Source of the DNA: a virus
Strand: one strand, 5' to 3'
Length of the DNA: 53,362 bases
Virus record (IMG/VR): IMGVR_UViG_3300044707_001188
Coordinates: 1-53,362 of that record
Under the pieces are notes generated by a model. It had not been told where the DNA came from. It saw only the letters and a list, made by a program, of their open reading frames with translations, and did not search any database. The stretch's first letter is position 1. Each line of letters begins with the position of its first letter. Shown piece by piece: positions 1-12,000 of this stretch. Position numbers and translations under genes: made by a program.

Positions 1-31
1 CTGGCCAGTCTGATTCGACTCTGCACACGGT

Positions 32-3000
32 TCAGTTTGACAGATTCAAAGCTTGCAACCTCCCTGTCACCCCCCGATTCAACCCCTCCATCACCCTCGC
101 GATCTCCGCGTCGATCCCCCTCACCCGTTCCTGATACCCCTCCTCCTGCCGCAGCTGCACCTCCCGCCGCATCCTGCGCAGCCGGCTCACCGCCGCCTCG
201 GCCTTGTTGCCCTCGGCCACCATGTCCGCCAGCGGCTCACCGCGCCGGTAGGCCTCGACGTCCTCTCGGTTCTTCGCCCTGCCCTGCAGTTCGTTTTCGA
301 TCTGGTTCAGGCGCTTGACGTTCTCGTAGAACGCCTCCGACTGGCCTGAGATGCCGCGCGTGTTGCCGTACAGGCGCCCCAGCAGCGGGATCTTGTGCGG
401 CGGCAGTTCGTCGCCCGTGTAGGGTGCTGACACGGTCTGCGCAAGCTTGCCGATCTCCCGGCCGATGCCGCCGGTCAACTGGCCGATGACATAGTCGATC
501 TGGTCGGGCGTGGGGCTCCACATGCCGGGCTGGTACTTCGTGCCGCCGGTGATCCAGTTGGTGAGCTCGCTCGCGGCCTTGGCCCAGGGGGTGGCGGAGT
601 CCTTGGCCATCGCGGTGCCGGGCTGCGGGTCTAGCGGGTTCATGGTCTCGCGGTAGATGGGCCGGCCGGTCCAGTCCCGGTTCTGCCAGAGCGCCACAGC
701 CGGGTCGGCCACGGTGGGCGTGACCATCTGCGAGAAGGTCTGCGAGCCGCCGAGCGGGTTGAAGGCGTCCAGCATCACCTGCAGCAGTCGGCCGATCTGC
801 CGGCCGGCGGTCTTGTCCGGCCCGCCGAGCATGAACTCGACTGCCAGGCGCCCGACGTTGGGCAGGAAGTGGAAGCCCAGCGGCAGCGGGATGGACAGGT
901 AGTCCTCGCGGCCCAGCGGCACGATCAGGCTGCGCTCCTTGACGAACTCGGGAATCTTGTCCCAGTGATCGTCGCCGTCGTCGTCGCCACCCATCACCGC
1001 CATGCCGATGAGTGCGTTGACGGCGCCGAGCAGCACGCCGCCGAGCATGATCTTGCGCCCCATCGGCCCGCGCAGCGTCTCCCACATCCTGACCGTGCCC
1101 TGGATCGCCGCGTTGAAGAAGGCGTAGAAGGCGCCGATCTCGCGGGTCTGGCGGCCCTTGCGGTTGAAGTTGACGGTGAGGTTCTTGGCCAGGCTCGCCG
1201 CGCGCTCGGTGCTCATGCCCTGGTCGAGCGCGACCTTGAAGGCCGACACCCGCACGGCGTTCTCCATCGCCTCGTTGTAGTCGCTCAGCCAGTCGAGGAC
1301 GTAGTGGACGGTCTTGCCCGCTGCGCCCCGGTCCAGGCGGCCGAGTTCCTTCTCCAACTCGCGGGTGCGGTCCTCGATGTTGGCGTACAGGTCACGGTAG
1401 CCGGTGGAGCCTCCGGCTTCCTGCAACTGTTTCCACAGATCGATCCACTGCCGGTTGGCGGGGTTGGCGGCTTGCTTGCCGCGCTCCTGGCGGTAGATGG
1501 CACGCAGCGCCGGAAAGACGCCAGAGGCGACCTCGCGCTCGCGCCCGGCCAGCGCCGTGGTGCTGAGGTTCAGCAGCCCGGACTGGGCGTCCCGGGCAAA
1601 GTTGATGACGCCGAAGACCGGGTTGTACTGGGTGTTGACGCTGGCGAACCAGCGCGTGCCCTTGGCCACCAGCGTGACGGCGGCGTGCAGGTCGCCGATG
1701 TCCAGGTTCTTCAGCGAGTGCGCCAGCCGCAGCGCCTGGGGGTTGCGCTCGTTGAAGGTGATCGCCACGTCCTGCCCGGCGATGCGCAGCATCAGGACGT
1801 AGGGCAGGTTGCGGTAGTTCGGATCGGCCACCTTTCTGACGGTGCGCGTGAAGGGGTCGACCACCTTGATGACGGGCAACTCGTCCACCCGCCACAGGTC
1901 CGGGTCGGGGTTCTGCGCGGCCATGACGTAGAGCTTCTTCAGCACCAGGTCTTTCTCGCCCCTGGTGAGCGCGGCCTCGCGCTGCATGGCGATGTGGCCG
2001 AGGATATGGGTCACGCGCTCGTTGCTGCCCACGCGCTGACGCGCCGCTGGCCCCTTGACGTTGAAGCCCATCCCAGTGGGGTGCGCCACCGAGTCCGGGT
2101 GCGCCTCGTCCCGGTGCAGCGGCACGTAGTAGCGGTAGGCCCGGCGCCAGGCATCCAGCACCGAGCGCTCCATCAGACCGTAGTGCTCCAGCAGCTCGAG
2201 CGTGCGCGCGTTGACCGCATCGACCCTGGCCGCCAGCGCGTCCATGTCGGCCAGCCGCGGCGGCGTGAGCGCGGCGATCACGGCAGCCGCCTCGGCATCG
2301 GACATCCCCGACAGCGACAACCTCTCCTCTTCCGTGCCCCGGAAGGCCTGCGCACGGCGCCAGACCGACTGCGTCTCGCGCGCGGCGTCCAACGCCTCGT
2401 TCAGCGCCCGGGTCGAGGTGCCCCGAGCCACCGCCGACTGCAGCCGCAGCTCCAGCGCCTTGACATCGGCATTGGCCTGGGCGCGCCGAGCGTCGAGCTC
2501 GACCTGGCTGGGGTTGCGCCGGGCCATCTCGGCATTGGCCTCGGCGGCGTGCCGGGCGTGGAGGTAGCGCTCGAAGTCCTCCATCGTCACCCCGCGCTCA
2601 CGCATCTCGGCCAGCAGCGGACGCAACTCGTCGTCCAGGAACACCTGCGTGCGCCGCGCCAGGCGCTTGTGGAACAGCTCCTCGCCGAGGTAGGCGTCGT
2701 TCAGATCCGAGATCGCCCCGCCGAGTGCCTGGATGCGGGCGCGGATGCGCTTGAGGTCGACGAACTTGTCCTGGAACTCGTAGATCAACTTGTCCAGCGC
2801 CTCGGGGCTCGTAAGGGCAATGACACGCTGCTTGAGCGCCTGCCAGCGGCTGCGCTGGGCGGGGCCGGGCTGAGGCGGCGGGTTCGGGCCGGCGGCGTTG
2901 GGCTGCGAAGGCGGCGGCGGGGCGAGGTTCTCCAGCAGCACGGGGCGCCCGTCTGACGCACGGCGCACCGGTGCCACCTTGCTCGCGTTCGCGCGCTCGC

Positions 3001-6000
3001 GCTGGATGCGCGCCAGCTGCCGGGCCCGCAAACCGTAGACGGCCGCGAAGGCGTCCTGCGCGGCGTCCAGCACCACGCTGTCGGGCAAGTTCGGCTCCAT
3101 GCCCCCGTGGCGCCAGGCGTAATCGTCAACCATCCCGCGGATGAAGTCCGCCTGCTCCGGCGGCATCATGCCACCGTAGGGGCTGCGTGCGTCCGTCATC
3201 TCGCGCCAGACGTTGGCCAGGTCGCGCACGATGTCGGCCTCGCTGTCGCCGGCCTCCCCGTCCTGCAGCTTGTGCAGCAGCAGCGGGTTCAGCAGGTCGG
3301 CGCGGGTCATCTGGTCTTCCTCCAGCTCGGCGAAGCTGGACTCCAGCGCGTCCATCAGGGTCTCGAGCCGGGCGTCCAGGCGCTCGGCCATGCTCGCGCT
3401 GCGCGGTCCGGCCTCGTAGGCTTTTTCGACACGGGGAATGAGTTCGCGGATCTCAGCCTCGATCTGGGCCGGGGTCATGCGGTTGACGTCGGGCTCGGCG
3501 TCGGCACCGCGCCGGGCGGGTGCGGGGTTCTCCAGAACCGGGGACGGACCCGCATCAGGCGCAGATGCAGCGCGCTTGACCTCCTCCAGTTCTGCGCCCA
3601 GCCGCAGCTCATTGGTCAGAAATTTCTCGTTGCTCGCGACCAAGCCTGGCGCGCGCCCTTGCTGGACGTCCCGCCGCTCCTGTTCCTGCGACCAGGCCAT
3701 GAGGCCCTCGACCAGCACGGTCTTGCTCAACTCACCAATGACCGACGCATTGACCAACAGCGGCTCGCCGTCGCTGCCAATGCCGACCACGTCACCCGTC
3801 ACCAAGTAAGCACCCTTGGCGTGGCGGAAGCCCAGATAGTCGATGTAGTTGCTGATGCCGCCGCCAAGGTTGGCCGGATGGTCCTGCGGCAGGTCTTCAA
3901 ATGGTTGGTAGTAACCCAAGGCGTCCGGACTCTCCACGAGCTGCACCACCGACAAGCCCATCTCGCGCCGCCCATCGACCCAGTTCTTTGAGCGGCGGCC
4001 GCGCACGTCGCCCTCGATGTCTCGCGCAAAACGCAGGTACACCGGCCGGCCTCCCACACCCTCGCGCAACACGCGCTGCAGCCGCGCCATCGTCGTGATG
4101 TCGCTGGCCTTGCGGTTGTCCAGGATGCCCGACACCCCCTCGAACAACATCTGCCTGGACTGGAAGCTGCCGTCGTTGTCGGCGCCGACGACGTACTCCA
4201 TTGCCCGCAGCACCGCCGCATCGGCACGCGCACCGAGCAGTCCCTTGATGCGCTCGACCATCTCGCGCATCCACACCATGATCCGGCGCCACATCGCATC
4301 CGACGCGGCGTAGCGCCGGTGCAGCAGACGGGTGGCGTTGACCGCCCAGAACTCGCTGGGGTTGACCAGTTGGTAGTGGGGGTCGTACTTCAGCACCCCC
4401 TTGGCGAAGGCGCTCTTCAGGGCGTCGCGGGCACTGCGGTCGCCGGCCATGGCGGGCAGGATGTGGTCGAGCGCCTGGCGCTGCTCGGAGGTCGCGTTCT
4501 TGTACCCCGCCGCCAGTGCCTTGGCCCACTCCGCCCGGATGCGCCCTTGCATCGGCGCGGGCATCATGCGCTCGGCGTGGTGCAGGATTTCGTGCACTGC
4601 CGTGCCGCGCAGGGCATCGCCCTTGAACAGGCGCATGACGCGGGTGGTGGGGTTGTAGTCCCCCGATGGCGTGTCCTCGCCCGGGGATTCGATCGAGATG
4701 CCCAGGTCAGCCGCCAGCGCCGGGTTGCGGTCCAGCGCCCACAGTGCGAACGCCACGTCGTCCGGGTCCAGGTCACCGCGCCGGCGGGCCTGCAGCAGAC
4801 GCTCGCGCACCAGATCGGCGCCGCGCTTCCGGCTGCGCCCGAAGACCCGCTTGTGGCGCTTGGCCTGCGCCGCCGCGTCCAGCTCGGCGGTCAGCATCCG
4901 CACCGCCAGGATGTACTGCTCGTCGTCGATCTCGCCCTTGGCCAGGCGCTCGGCCAGCTTGGACAAGCGGCGCGCGGCCTGGATCCTCGGCACCTCAGCC
5001 TCGCCGTCGTCGGGCGCGAAGTCCTCCTCCAGCGCCTTCCTGGCGCTGCGCCGCGTCACGCCGGCAGCCTCATGGCGCCCGGGGTTCATCGGCGCGAGGT
5101 TGGACAGGGTTCCCCCGACCGACCCGGAGGGCTGCGTTCCACGCTCGGCCATCGAGGACCGCGTGACCGGGTCGATCACGTCAAGCAGCCGCAGGTCAAG
5201 TCTGGCCAGGGCGTTGGCCATGTTCTGCGCCGCGCGTTCGGCACGCGCTACTTCCACCTTGCTGCCGCCCTGCACCGGGATCGACAGCAAATAGGCGGCA
5301 GAGCCCGAGAAGGCTCCGGAGTTCAGCAGGCGATCCAGCCGACCCTCCTTGGTCAGCGACAGCATCTCTTCCTGGATCATCGGCACCCAGGCCGTGACGC
5401 GGTGGCTGTGGCTGACGAACACGATCCCCGGCTGGCCTCCGGCGAGGTTCTGCACCACGTCCTTGGCCCTGCTGGGCGTGTCGATGACCACATTGGCACT
5501 GTCCACACGCCGGATCAGGCGGTCGACCACTGGGATGCGCGCCACCGTCTTCCCCGGGCGGACCTTCCCACTGACGAAGTTGGCGCCGTCGCCCTCCACC
5601 GCGCGCCAGTCGCCACCATTGGCCACCGCAGCCATGCCGGTCCAGCGGATCGACGTGTCGCGGAAGACCGATGCCACCGCCTGGTTCAGATACTCGTCGG
5701 CCCGCGACAACTCGGCACTGCCGCTCGGATGGTTGTGCACGCCCCAGGCCGTGGCCGCGCCCTTGATGCGCAGCGCCTCTGCCAGGATGGTGGTGGGGTA
5801 CACCGCCGTCTGCGCGATGGCGCCCTTGAAGGAGCCCACCACCGCCAGCGGCTTGCCCGCCATGTTGGTGATGAGCACGTCCATGTGCTCGACGGCGTAA
5901 TCGCCGATGGCCTGCAGCGCGTCCACCGCGTCCTGCCAGGTTTTCACGCTTGCGACCGGCAGGTCGCGCACGTTCACTTGGACGAGTTGGTCGTTGACTT

Positions 6001-9000
6001 GGTAGACGCCGGGCAGCGTCGGGTTGGACCGCACCGATAGGGTGGCGGTGGGGAGTACGTCCCCAGCGGAGGTGGCTTGCCCGGCTCGGGAACGTAGATC
6101 ACCTCCTCGGGCACGGGGTAGCGCCCGTCCGGCAACAGGCTGCAGGTCCTGCTGGGTTTCTGGGAAGAGGTCATAGCTGAGATCGTAATTCGAGACCGGA
6201 TCGTTGACGTTGTAGACACCGCTCTCCTCTCGCGCAAGGTTTGCGTCGCCGTCCGCCTTCCCAGTCTTCAATGGCGGCAACCCCAGCACCTCGCGCGCGA
6301 CGTCGGGGTGCGAGACAGGGATCAGCTTGCCGTCGGCCCGAACCTGCAGCAGATGCTCGACCGCGCGCCGTAGCGTGGCCTCGTTCAGGTTGCGCACCGA
6401 CATCACATCGCCGCGCTTGTAGAAGTCCTGCCTGAGCGCGTCGATCAGCCTCTGGTCCAGGTAATAGGTGCCGCCCTCGCGCTTGGCCGCCGCAACAGAG
6501 ATGCTGTAGGTGGGCGCACCCTCCCCGTGCGAACGCAGGATGCGCAGCGTCCCGGCCGCGTTCCTCACCGTCGCCCCACCGCCGGCCCGCTCGAAGAACT
6601 GCATCAGCTTGACCGGCGCCGTGAAGACCACGGCATCCGCAGCCGCCTGCTGCTTGACCTTCTCGAAGTCGTAGCCCCGGCGCATCAGCACGCCCTGCTG
6701 CACGCGCCCGTCGTCGGTGGTGTAGCTGACGATCTGCCCGGGGAACTTCGCGAACCCGGCCAGCAGGTTGCCGGTGACCATCCAGCGCTGCTCGCGCCGC
6801 ACGTTGCCACTGCCGCCGCTGTACAGGTCGAACAGCTCCGGGATGCTGTAGTAGCGGGCGGTGTCCGTCTTGGGGTCCAGGGCCGCCACCGGCTCGACCT
6901 GCTTGCGCAAGGTGACGCTGCGCCCGAGTTGGCTCACGCTCAGCGTGAGCGACCGCGCATCCCCGTTGGCCAGCGCCAGCGTGATCTTCCACGACGAGCC
7001 CGCCGCCGGGTTCTTGGTCGTGCCGGTATTCGCAATCGAGGTGATGATCCCGTAGGTGGGCACCTGCATCGAGTCGAGCACCGTCACCTGGTCGCCGACC
7101 CCGTAGTTGCGCAGCGTCTCCTCGACCAGGTTCTTCTGCATCCCGACCGTGTCGACCTGCCGCTGGATCTTCAGCGGGTCGGTGTCGGCGGCCTCCAGCT
7201 TCGCGCGCAGCGCCTGCACATAGATCGCGGTACGGGCGCTCAGGTCCCGGATCATGTCGACGCGCATCTTCAGCGCAGTCTGTCCGCCCAGGCTCTGCGC
7301 GATGGCCGCCTCGACCTCGGCGCTGGACATGGGCTTGACCGTGCGCGCCACGTCCACCTTCTCCATGTGCGCCGGCTCGGCGAACCGGGAGCCGGCATCG
7401 CCTTCGCGCTGTGCCGTCACCTGCTCGCTCGACAGCGTCTTCGCACCCAGGTTCAGCGCCTTGGCCTCCAGCTTGTTCGTGCCCATCGCGTCCTCGCGCG
7501 CGATCAGATCGTTGTAGCGCTGGGTCAGGTCGGCATAGATCTCCTCCTGCTGCTTGATGGGCAGGATGGGGATGTAGCCGGTGAGCTTGCGGATCAGCTC
7601 GTCGTCGGCTTCCTCGACCTTGTCGGGCACCTCCAGCCGGTCCTGCCCTCCGAGTTCGGCGTGGACATCGGGGTTGTCCATCAGGAACTCGGCTGCGACC
7701 TGGCCGCCGTAGTCGTTCATGAAGTCGACCACGCCCTCGGCCGTCACCGCCGACTTACGGCTGGCGGTGGTGTTGGCGTTCAGCGAGGCCATCTTCTTCA
7801 TCAGCACCGCCGCTGGCCGCATCTCGGCCGGGATGTCGGCCATGGCCTGCGTGTAGTCGGGCGTGATCACCTGCCCGGTGCGGTGCACGCGGCCGAGCAT
7901 CTGCATGTGGGTGTCGATGTTGCGCTCGGCCTGCACGATGATCATGCGGCGCTTGCGCTGGTCCTTGACCTTGGCCGATGCGTGCAGCGACAGGCCCGTC
8001 GAGCCCGACTGGTTCAGGATCAGCGCGTCGACCTCGCCGCCGTTGAAGCCCCGAATGGCCCGCAGGCGCTGGCGGATGTTGGCCGTGCGGTTGGCCAGCA
8101 CCGGCGAGGGGCCGGCGTAGTTCACCGTGATGTTGCGCCCGGTGATCTCGTCGGTCTTGAAGCCCGCCTCGCGCAGGCGGTTGTGCATGAAGTCGATGGG
8201 CGAGATGGGCGCGGCCCCGAAGCCCGCGTTGCCGATGAATTCGGCCGTGCGGTTGAACATCTTGACGAGCGACTCGCCGAGTTGCTCATCGGTCAGTCGG
8301 GACTGCTCCGGCGGCGCGCCCCCAGGGCGCTTGATCGTGATGACGCGCTGCTTTTCCAGGTAGCGCAGGTACAGGTCCCGGAAGCTCAGCGCCACCGGCT
8401 CGCCCGGGCGAAGGTCCATCTCCTTGGCGTAGTCCGCCAGGAACGAGCCCATCGTATTGGCCACGGTGAGCACCACCTTCTCGCCCGCCTTCAGCCGCTC
8501 GATGGCGAAGTCCACCGAGTCCTGCGCCTTCAGCGCAAGAAGCATCTGGTCGATCAGGTTGTGCATGATCGCGCCGAAGTTCGCGCCCTGCACCGTCGCC
8601 TTCTCGGTGCCCTTCTCGGTGATGACGGCGCCTTCCTTGTCCAGTTCTTTCTTGATGGCCTCGACCGCCGCTTCCTTGGCGCGCGAGAAGGCGAGCACCA
8701 TGCGCATGGCGGTGGCCATGTTCTCGGCCGTGGCCTTGTCGACCGTGGTCGCCCGGGTCTCGTATCCCACGCCTGCGAAGGTGCGCTCGCGCCGGATGTA
8801 CTGGCCGTCCTCGGAGAGCATCGTGGCCACGATCTGCTGCAGCGGCACGCCCCCGGTCTGGATAGCCGGCGCGAGCTGGGTGGGCTTCTCCACAGCGAGC
8901 ATCATGTTCGTGCTGCTGTACAAGTCCATCACGTCGGGGCGCTTGGCGTAGGTGGCCGAGCTGAAGAAGCTGCCCGCCGAGTTGCGCACCAGCACGCGGG

Positions 9001-12000
9001 CAAAGCCGGCGCGGCCGAGCTTGTCCTCGCCCTGCTTCAGGGCCTCGCGCTGCTCCTTCGTGCGCGCCTGCGTCGTGGAGGTACCGCCGGCGTTGTGGCT
9101 TTCGTCGAAGATGACGTAGCCGCCGTCAGCGAAAGCCTGCAGGAATCGCATCCGGGCCGTGGTCTTGCCCGCTACCGTCTGGATCTGGCTGTAGGTCGTG
9201 AAGATGACCTTGAAGCGCCCCAGGCTGCCCTCGCCGACCATGCCGTCCATCAGCTTGTTCAGCTCCGGCCCACTGGCTGGCGGGCGCAGCACGAGTTCGA
9301 GTTCGACCCGATCGCCGTTGCGCTCGCGCTGCAGCGTGTAGTCGATCGACTCCTTGCTGTTGGTCATCAGGATGCCCGGGCGCTGCGTGGACAGCCCCAG
9401 TTCCTCGGCCATGCCGATGTCGTCGAGGTCGCGGATCATGTCCGCGTACAGGTTGGGCTTCTCGGTGACGAAGATCGGCACCTTGCCGCTGCGCAGCGCG
9501 TAGCGGATCATCCCGGCCACCACGCGGCCCTTGCCGATGCCGGTCTGGTCCCCGATGATGAAGCCGCGCCCCTGCTCGGCGTTGTAGATCGCCAGCGCCA
9601 GCGCGTCGACCTGCTCGGCCGAGAAGTAGCCGGCGAGTTCAAGCGGGTCGTACTCGAGCTTCTGGGCGACGAAGGCGTCGAGATCGCCCACCGCCGCCTG
9701 CACGCGCTCCAGCGACTTCTGCACCGAATCGCGCATCGCGCGCGGCACCAGCGTGCCCACTGACGGCGCGCTGGAACCCGGCGTGTAGGCCACCTGTCCG
9801 GCGGTCTCCTGCTCCTGGCCGCGGCGGTCGCTCAGTCCAGGCTTGACGAGCTGGTCTCGGCCAGGGCCATCTCCAGCCACGCCTCCAGATCGGTTTCCTC
9901 CAGCGCCTCCCGGACGGCCTCCATCCGCACCGTCGGGCGAGCGGGCACCTTGGCCGGGAACGGATTGATCCGACTGTTCATCTGAAGAGACAGCACCGTC
10001 TGCAGATGCAGGTTGTGGCTGAACAGGCTGCCGCCCGCCTCGTATGCCCTCACGACTCCCATCACGCCCATCGCCGACAGCGCCCGATTGGCCATCCGCA
10101 GGCCTTGCGGATGTTGATCCACCATTCGGTTGATCCGGTCCTCCACGGCGTCCATCCACGCCCACTGCGTCAGTTCGCCCGGGGGCACCATCACCCCGCA
10201 CAGACCCGCCTGGACGTTCGGGGGACACCACGGCACCAGAACCCGACGCTGCTCCTGGGGCGTTGACGGCGGCGTTTGCATCCAGCTTCTCCTTCAGGGC
10301 CGGCCACGAGTCGAAGCGCACCGGCAGTTGGGCGGCGGGCAAGGGTCGAGTGGCCTTGCCACCACGGCCCGCGATCACGATCACGTCCACGGGGTAGCCG
10401 GCGCCCTGGCGCGCGTACAGATCGCCGTCGACCGTGAAGTGGTCGACGACCTGGTAGTCGTTGTACAGGCGGAAGTAGAACTCCCGCTTGGCTTTGGCAC
10501 GGTAGCCGTCACGGATCTCGTCCTCGGCGCGGGCATCCACCCCGCCGACGATCAGCACGGCGCGGCCGTCGTCCTTGAGTGATTCGAGGGCCTTCATCGC
10601 GATGGCGTGGTCGACCTCCCGCGTCGCGAAGAACGGCGCGGCGGCCCACACGGTAGGCTCGCCCTTGTCATCGCGCACCACCCCGAAAGGCGGGTTCATC
10701 ACCGCCACATCCAGGGACTTCGGCGGGGCCAGCGCAGAAGTGGCCGCGTCGTTGCGCTGCACCTCGAAGCCCAGGGCGCGAGCGTTATCGGCGCGCTCGG
10801 CGTTCAGCTCGTTGACGACGGCATCCTTTGGGGCGACCTCGATCAGCAGCATCGTGTTGCCGGCCGTGGGCTCGCCCACCTTGTCGCCGGGCTTGATGCC
10901 CGCCAGGCGCGAGGCCAGGAAGGCCAGCGGCACCGGCGTCGAGTAGGCCTGCTCGCGCACGCTGGTGGACGAGCGCATGCCCAGCACCGGCTGCAGGCCG
11001 TACAGGTTGACCAGGCGGTCGTAGATGACACCATCGGTGCGCCCCTGGCGCCGTGCAGCGGCCACGATCTCGCGCCCGGCCAGCACGACGGCAACTTCCA
11101 CCGTCTCGTCGGCCCGCTTGGCAGCCTGTGTGCCGGGCTCCACGGGCTGACCGGTCAGCTCAGCGATGAACTTGCGGGCCTCGACGATGGTCTTGAAGCC
11201 CTCGCCGCCGAGTAAGCGGTCGGCGAGGGCCTGGGCCGTGGCGCGGCGGCCGGAGGCGGTGGTGAGGGATGGGCGTTCGGCAGCGTTCTGGGTGGTTTGC
11301 AGTTCTGGAGCGGTGTTGTCGGTTTGCGCGTTCCGCTTGTTTTGCGCGTCTTGCGCGATTGCCGCGTCCACGTCGATGTCCTCGACGTCGGCTGCGCGGT
11401 CCATGTCCGCTTTGAACGACGCTGCGCGAGGGTCGTTGCGCACCGCCAAGTACCACGACACCAGGTAGGGTTTGACGGCCTCACCCAGGTCGTCGACCAT
11501 CGCCCGCGCATAGGCAGCAAACCGGCGCGCACCGCGCTCGATGTGATACCCCGCCAGCGTGATGCCATCCAGCAGCGTCTCGGGGTCGATGCCCGACTGC
11601 AGGCGACCGAGCTTCTTGCGTAGGCGCTCGCGCGCCGCCTGGGCCGCATCCTCGGTGAAGATGGTGTTCGGCTTGGCAGCCGCAGTGGCGTCAGACGGTG
11701 CGGCGGGGGTGGAGGAATCGACCGGCGCCCCAGGCGTCTGCCCGGGCGCGCCAGCCGACGGGGTCAGTACCCCGGTTTCGGGGGCTTCTTGCCCTTGCCC
11801 TTCTTCATCATTGGTCGCTCCTTGGCGGGTTGCGGGCGCGCTTGCCGGGGCGCTCGATGCCGGGGTTTGGCGCCTCTGAGCGGCCGGGGGCTTACCGCCA
11901 AGTCGGTAGAAGCCCACCGCCGTGTCGACGATGTCCTGTGCGGTGCGGAAGTCCAGATCGGCTTGGCGCTGCTCGTCGCTCTGCATCAGCAGACGGTGCA

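Noticed and set aside
869-2956. Long plus-strand ORF of 695 codons
   Set aside because: Antisense to the giant gene, Arg/His/Ala-rich, no motif; typical shadow in GC-rich DNA.
6527-9763. Plus-strand ORF of 1078 codons
   Set aside because: Antisense to helicase motifs that are clearly conserved on the other strand; composition is that of an antisense frame.
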